Positions 59,494 through 64,000 of a stretch of 64,000 nt of DNA are shown piece after piece (within the stretch, counting starts at the first letter, position 1; each line of letters starts with the position of its first letter). The notes under the pieces were generated by a model. That model had not been told where the DNA came from and made no database searches. It was given only the letters and a program-made list of their open reading frames with translations. Position numbers and translations under genes: made by a program. The stretch lies in the NCBI RefSeq assembly GCF_000321225.1, contig NW_004450479.1:208507-272506 (forward strand). Direction: 5' to 3'. The stretch comes from Odobenus rosmarus divergens. Taxonomy: Eukaryota; Chordata; Mammalia; Carnivora; Odobenidae.

Positions 59494-59629
59494 GACCACC
59501 ATCTGGACCCACCGTGTCCGCTTCCTGGAAGAACGGGTCCTGCCGCACTGGGCAGCTTTCACCATCTGGAACGCGGGCAGGCAGGGCCGCCGGCTTTACC
59601 GCAGCCTGACAGCTGGGACACGACGCAAG
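59494..59629 (+). CDS. B3GNTL1: B3GNTL1 coding exon 5 of 7 in window
   Basis: This 136-nt exon begins with the third base of a split glutamate codon, then [19 protein letters not shown], and ends [14 protein letters not shown]. It leaves the GT-A domain and enters the C-terminal part. The segment [17 protein letters not shown] resembles the first strand, glycine turn and helix of a Rossmann fold (pattern W-x-A-G-x-x-G-R). The acceptor follows a C-run (cattcccccccag) and the donor is AAG|gtgggc. Only 84 nt of intron separate it from the next exon. The C-terminal domain reading is my inference. Confidence 0.92.
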
Positions 59630-59713
59630 GTGGGCCCCCCTCCATCCCACCCAGCAGCTCTGTCCTCCCGGGTCCCCCGTCCCTGAGGCTGGTGTCCTGT
59701 GACCCCCCCCCAG

Positions 59714-59782
59714 GTGGTTGCCTTCTGTGACGTGGACGAGAACAAGATCAGGAAAGGCTTCTATTGCCACGAGGACTCTCAG
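59714..59782 (+). CDS. B3GNTL1: B3GNTL1 coding exon 6 of 7 in window
   Basis: This 69-nt, phase-0 exon encodes 23 residues: [17 protein letters not shown] and then CHEDSQ. A hydrophobic strand ending in D-x-D followed by NKIxKG is the usual look of the second strand and loop of a Rossmann-type domain, following the glycine turn in the previous exon. The acceptor is an extreme C-run (gtgacccccccccag) and the donor is CAG|gtgtgt. The next intron is 363 nt. No odd residues are seen against the remembered family sequence. Confidence 0.93.
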
Positions 59783-60145
59783 GTGTGTGGGACCCAGGAC
59801 CCCGGGAGGGGCCTTGGGTCCCACATGGGTTGCTCACACCACCCCTAGCTCTGTCCCAGGGGACACAGAGAGGCCACTGCCCAGAACCTTCCTCCTTGGG
59901 AAGGCCGCCTGTGCCTGGACAGCTGCCAGGCCCAGCAGCAGTGGCCCCCATCTTCTAGGGGTCTCAGGCCCCAGAGTGGCCTGTGTCCCCGCCTGGCCCA
60001 GGTCTGTGTGTCTGCCGTGCACCTCGGAGCTGGGCAGGGGTAAGGGGTTGGTCCAGCTGCCCTGTCAGCATGTGTGGGCCCAGCGCGGCAGGGCGTCCCG
60101 AGAGACTAGCACGGACCCCAGCCCACAACACCTCTTGTTTCTCAG

Positions 60146-60220
60146 GAAAGGCCTAAGCCTCGGGTTCCAATCCTGCACTTCCAAGCTGCCCGGCCACCCT
60201 TCATCATCTGTGTGAAGCTG
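60146..60220 (+). CDS. B3GNTL1: B3GNTL1 coding exon 7 of 7 in window
   Basis: This 75-nt, phase-0 exon encodes 25 residues beginning [18 protein letters not shown] and ending FIICVKL. It fits the later strands of the C-terminal module (a proline-rich turn to PILHF, then a hydrophobic FIICVKL strand). The acceptor is cacctcttgtttctcag and the donor CTG|gtaagt is a perfect consensus. The family protein continues for about 25 residues after this point. I searched 60221-64000 by eye for a matching exon and saw none, so the terminal coding exon and 3' UTR should lie beyond the window. Confidence 0.93.
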
Positions 60221-61086
60221 GTAAGTGTCAGCCACGGCCGCGGCGGGGGTCACACAACCGTGTGGCTGGTACAGGCCCCCAGTTGTGGGATCGCGGACGT
60301 CTGACATGCAGCCAGACATCCATGCCCTTGGTTTGGGCCACCTGTCTCGAGCTGTACACTACGGCGGGAGGCTGCCCAGGGTGTTGGAAGAGGCCACCAT
60401 GGTGCCCTCAAAAAATGGGCTGCATTTCTGTAAGAGCAACATTTTTTGGAAACTTGCTAAGTGCCAGACCTGGGGCACATTCCGGGGGCTCATCAGATGC
60501 TCCGGCAGAGACGAGGGGCTGTGGGCAGTAAAAGCGTCACTGAGAAGAACCTCTGACCAAGCACCACGGCCTCCGCCCCCAGGGCCGTCCAGAGACTTTT
60601 CCCCACATCCTTGCCTTTTCCCTTGAGGTCACAGGGGCACGGGTGCCGGACTGTGCTGCACCCGCTTCTCAGCTCCCCATTGGGGTCACACGGCACGAGG
60701 CCGGTCTGCTTTGCCCATGTCAGGCTGGCCTGTGTGGCCAGATGACTGAATTCCTCATTCCCGTCTAACATCCCACATCTGACCGTGGGCCTGGTCATTT
60801 CCGGCCTGGCGACGGGGCACGGCTGTGACGTTCCTGTGACTTTGGAGCAGATGTGAAGGGTCTCGGAAGGTGCCCTCCACACACACGTCTTCGTGAGGCC
60901 ATGCGAGGACTCGTCCCAGCCTGTCCCGCCGGACAAGGGCTCAGTTGGGTGGTGCTCTCAGGCGCCTCTGGCCTTGTAATTTCCAGGAGCTCTGCACACT
61001 CTGGTGCCAGTCGTTCCTCGGTTGGAGTGGCAAATATTTTTTCCCATGTGAGACTTACCTTTTCACAGGTTCTTCCAGAAAAAGTT
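60221..61086. other. Intronic sequence after the last exon seen
   Basis: No terminal exon was found. Confidence 0.5.
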
Positions 61087-61264
61087 TTTTTTAAGATTGA
61101 TTTTATTTATTTGAGAGAGAGCATGAGCACAAGCAGGGGGAGGGGCAGAGGTAGAAGCAGACGCCCCGCGGAGCAGGGAGCCTGATGCGGGACTTGATCC
61201 CAGGACCCTGGGATCATGACCTGAGCCGAAGGCAGATGCTTAATGAGTGAGCCACCCAGGCGCC
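61087..61264 (-). mobile_element. CAN-SINE, antisense
   Basis: It runs from ttaagattgattttatttat to gagccacccaggcgcc. The near-perfect duplication ccagaaaaagtt / ccagataaagtt is at 61075-61086 and 61265-61276. Confidence 0.93.
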
Positions 61265-61276
61265 CCAGATAAAGTT

Positions 61277-62320
61277 ACTTTTAATGCAGTGGCGTTCATC
61301 AACCTTTTCCTTGCAATGAACACTTTTAGTGTCCTGTTTAGGAAATCATTCTTCATGGTCAGAAAGACATTCTCGTGTCTACACACTCATACAAATGTAA
61401 AGTGTCATCTTTTACTTTGGGGTCCCAACTACGGGGGCCAGTTTGGCTCAGCCCTGCCCCAGTGGGTCCCCCAGAGGGGATGGTGGCCGACGGGTGGCAA
61501 GGGCCCTGTGCTTGCTGCTGGGGGTTGTGGGGGAAACACGCAGGTGGAGACACGCGGCCACTTCACCAGCTTCCAACCATGAGATTGGGCTGGAACCTCA
61601 GTCACCAGACACCGGAAGCCTTCATGGAGGCGGCAGCTTTTGCAGAAGGGAGGCAGTCTGTCAACATCAGGGAGGAGACCCACAGGACACGCCCGCCCAC
61701 CACTGCGTCCAGCCTTGGGCTCAGGGACGTAAGCCTGCACACAGCAGGACTAGAACAAACCTGTGAAGGGAGGCAGGGAGGGGAGCATCCCTCTTCATTG
61801 GCGGCTGGTTAAGACCCCAATCTCTTTGGCACTGACTGGACTTTACTGAGCTGCCCACCGTGTCTGTGCAGGGGGCCAGGCAGGACAGTGCCCCCACAGA
61901 GGGCGACCCCGCCAGGCTCTGACCCCAGAACGCGGACATTGGTCGGGCAGGGGCAGTGGCCCGAGAAGGGCCCCAGGCGGGGCAGGAGGCGCAGCTTTGA
62001 GAGGCTGGACTCTGCCCTTTGCTATGGGGCCACTTTGGGGAAAACCCCCAACTGTGGGAGAGCAGGGGTGAGCACAGGCTGTCCGGGCTGGCCATGAGGC
62101 AGACTCACTCGGGGCCCCTGGGCCAGGGCTGGGCCCGCGATCCAGCCCTGTGGAATGGTGGGAGTGTCGTCCCAGGCTGCTCCGCTGGTGGGGGCTCATT
62201 CCACAGCAGCAGGTGACCAACTTCTAAGGCCCAAGGTGGCGAAACTGTCAGCAAAGAACAAGCCCGCTGGGCAGGTAGAGCAGTGCAGCCTGGAGCGTTC
62301 ATGTGTAGCTCCGTGTGAAC
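61277..62320. other. Intronic sequence
   Basis: GC-rich, with no gene or confident repeat seen. Confidence 0.45.
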
Positions 62321-62329
62321 GTGTGCCTG

Positions 62330-62790
62330 GGAGAGGATGTGCAGGGTCACAGGGTAACCACGTTTTGGGAACCGCCAGTTTTCCACAATGGTTGCACCAT
62401 TTTACGCTCCCACCCGCCGCACAAGGGCACCAGCGTCTCCACACGTAGTCACTCGAGGTGATGATGTTGCGTTTCCCTAACACCCAGCGATGCGGGGGTC
62501 CTTTCATCTGCTTGTTGGCCGTGTGGGTATCGTCTTTGGAGAAATGTCTGTGCAGGTCCTTTGCCCATTTTTTATCTGGGTTTTGTCGTATGAAGCCATA
62601 ACAGTACTTCAAGACGCGGTGTTCAAGACGTTGTGTTCAAGACGCGGTGCAAACACCTCCCATTCTGCACGTTCTCTTTTTACTTTCTTGATGGGGTCCT
62701 TTGACGTACAAAAGTACTTAATTTTGATAAAGTCCAATTTATCTGGTTTTAACTTGGGTGACGTCACCCTGAAGTTGTGTTCTGCTTGAA
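62330..62790 (-). mobile_element. Antisense old L1 3' part
   Basis: The motifs 'ttttccacaatggttgcacc', 'tcctttgcccattttttatc' and 'ttttgataaagtccaattta' follow reverse L1 order. A 14-nt triplicate, ttcaagacgcggtg, at 62608-62649 interrupts it. Confidence 0.8.
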
Positions 62791-62837
62791 CCATCACATA
62801 ATAAATTACCATGAGCTAGCCTCATACAATACACACT

Positions 62838-63014
62838 TTTTTTAGATTTTTAAATTTATTTGAGAGAGCGCACACGTGGTGGGGGCAGGGGAGAGAATCT
62901 CAGGCTCCCCGCTGAGCAGGGAGTCTTACACGCGGCCCAGTCTCACGACCCTGAGATCATGACCTGAGCCAAAACCAAGAGGACTCTTAACTGACTGAGC
63001 CACCCAGGCGTGCC
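62838..63014 (-). mobile_element. Old CAN-SINE, antisense
   Basis: The segment ttttagatttttaaatttat, a diverged GA part, 'accctgagatcatgacctga', 'gccaaaaccaagaggact' and the end gagccacccaggcg are present. Confidence 0.88.
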
Positions 63015-63842
63015 ACCATTTCTTACCTCACAGTTGCTGTGGTTCAGAAATGTAGACGCCACAGGCGGGGCCTCAGGGCCCCTCATGAAGCTGCTGGTGA
63101 GGTGCTAGCCATGACACAGTCGCATGGGGAGGCTCGCCTTGAGCAGGGTCTGCCTCCGTGTTGTCATGACAGTTGGCCGAAGCCGGACCCTTAGGGTGTT
63201 GGACCAAGGGTCTCAGTGCTTCACCGGATGTTCCTTGCCATGTGGCCCCCACTACGTGGCAGCATATTCTCTCGAAGCCGGCAAGGGGCAAGGTCTGCTA
63301 GCGAGACAGAAGACATGATAATGTGTCACCAGGTCACAGCAGGGGCCTCCCACCCCTTCTTGGGCTGTGTGCAGTGGCCAGTCCCCTCTGCACTCCAGGG
63401 GAGGGTGACACGGGCCCACCTGTCTACCTCTCTGCAGCAAGTGCCCACCTGACTGGGCTTCCTAGTGTGAAAGCAGTTCCCTAAAAGGAACAAGCCCGTT
63501 TAAAGCCAAGATAAGCACGGTTCCCAGTTCCCAGGGAAACTGGACGGTAACTAGGAGGCCACATGGAAAATTTAATTTAAAATGAAAATTTAAGTTCTGT
63601 ACAAATTATACATAATTTATCAGAGGAGATGAGCTCAGTTAAGGGTCTATTTCTCTGGGACCAAAAACTGCCGGGAACTAGAAGCCCTGCCCCCAGTGCA
63701 AACCCTTCCTGGAGGGCAGGCTTTGGTGGGAAGTGAGCTTCCCCTCCCGTCACCCACTGTATCCCCGGAGAGGTGCCTAGAGGCACCTGTTTTTCGAATA
63801 TTCTCCAAAATTACCCAACACAAACATAAGTGTTTGCATGGG
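63015..63842. other. Intronic sequence
   Basis: Nothing recognisable was seen. Confidence 0.45.
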
Positions 63843-64000
63843 TTTTTTTTTTAATTTTTTTATTGTTGTGTTAATCACCATACATTATATCATTAGTTCT
63901 TGACGTAGTGTTCCATGATTCATTGTTTGTGCATAACACCCAGTGCTCCACGCAGAATGTGCCCTCTTTAATACCCATCACCAGGCTAACCCATCCCCCC
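63843..64000 (-). mobile_element. Carnivore L1 3' end, antisense, runs off the window
   Basis: A T-run at 63843-63850, the continuing T-rich stretch and 'tgttgtgttaatcaccatac', 'attatatcattagttcttga', 'gtgttccatgattcattgtt' are the reverse of the carnivore L1 3' UTR. It looks younger than the other L1s, with few differences from the remembered consensus. Confidence 0.85.

Larger units (their letters stand above)
14005..60220 (+). other. B3GNTL1: B3GNTL1 transcription unit, partial (7 coding exons and introns)
   Basis: Seven exons on the + strand join into one open frame of 221 codons that I recognise as B3GNTL1, a putative GT2-family glycosyltransferase named for similarity to beta-1,3-N-acetylglucosaminyltransferases; its substrate is not firmly established to my knowledge. 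From memory the human protein has about 360 residues and this part corresponds to roughly residues 100-320. Intron sizes are 12,379, 24,346, 3,173, 5,208, 84 and 363 nt. All six internal introns are GT-AG. The missing N-terminal part (first strands of the GT-A fold) should be encoded before base 1 and the last roughly 25 residues after base 64000. No frameshift or internal stop was seen, so the gene looks intact. Confidence 0.93.

Noticed and set aside
60221..64000. Search for the terminal B3GNTL1 exon
   Set aside because: No segment encodes the expected continuation after FIICVKL; it probably lies outside the window.

Overview
This window is mammalian nuclear DNA. It covers the middle to 3' part of one split gene, B3GNTL1 (beta-1,3-N-acetylglucosaminyltransferase-like 1, a GT2-type glycosyltransferase), transcribed on the + strand. 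Seven coding exons can be placed to the base at 14005-14070, 26450-26545, 50892-50987, 54161-54285, 59494-59629, 59714-59782 and 60146-60220. All have AG acceptors and GT donors and compatible phases, and together they give 221 open codons. The N-terminal exons should lie upstream of base 1 and the short last coding exon downstream of base 64000; neither was found here. No second protein-coding gene could be supported.

The host looks like a carnivoran, probably a caniform outside the dog family (bear, seal or mustelid group). The window holds about a dozen tRNA-derived CAN-SINEs of the 'ggcgcctgggtggctcag' type, several with clear target-site duplications, and carnivore-type L1 3' and 5' ends. 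I saw none of the dog-specific SINEC_Cf type. This species inference rests on remembered consensus sequences.

Layout: 1-9900 is a stack of mostly antisense L1 fragments, including dead ORF2 endonuclease and reverse transcriptase pieces, with nested SINEs. 9900-14004 is intron with a MIR and a pyrimidine tract. Exon 14005-14070 runs straight into a minisatellite that repeats its splice-donor motif. The 12.4 kb intron to 26449 is GC-rich and largely unique, with a second minisatellite, SINEs and an L1 3' end. The 24.3 kb intron 26546-50891 holds a CpG island with a CTCF-like motif (about 30 kb), L1s at 32.7-34.2, 40.3-41.5, 42.9-44.2 and 49.0-50.6 kb, minisatellites at 29.7, 35.2 and 43.1 kb, DNA transposon relics, and a second CpG-rich block preceded by three tandem CCAAT boxes (48.5-49.0 kb). 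The last five exons lie in 50.9-60.2 kb, with one intron of only 84 nt. From 60.2 kb to the end is intron with two SINEs and L1 pieces, the last running off the window.

The exons encode the second half of the GT-A domain (from the DD of the metal-binding motif to an ED-type motif) and then a C-terminal part that reads like a small Rossmann-type module. Many long open frames are artefacts of minisatellites, L1s or GC-rich sequence and are not annotated as genes. I found no undescribed biological system. The most interesting local signals are the donor-carrying minisatellite, the two CpG/promoter-like blocks and the C-terminal Rossmann-like module.
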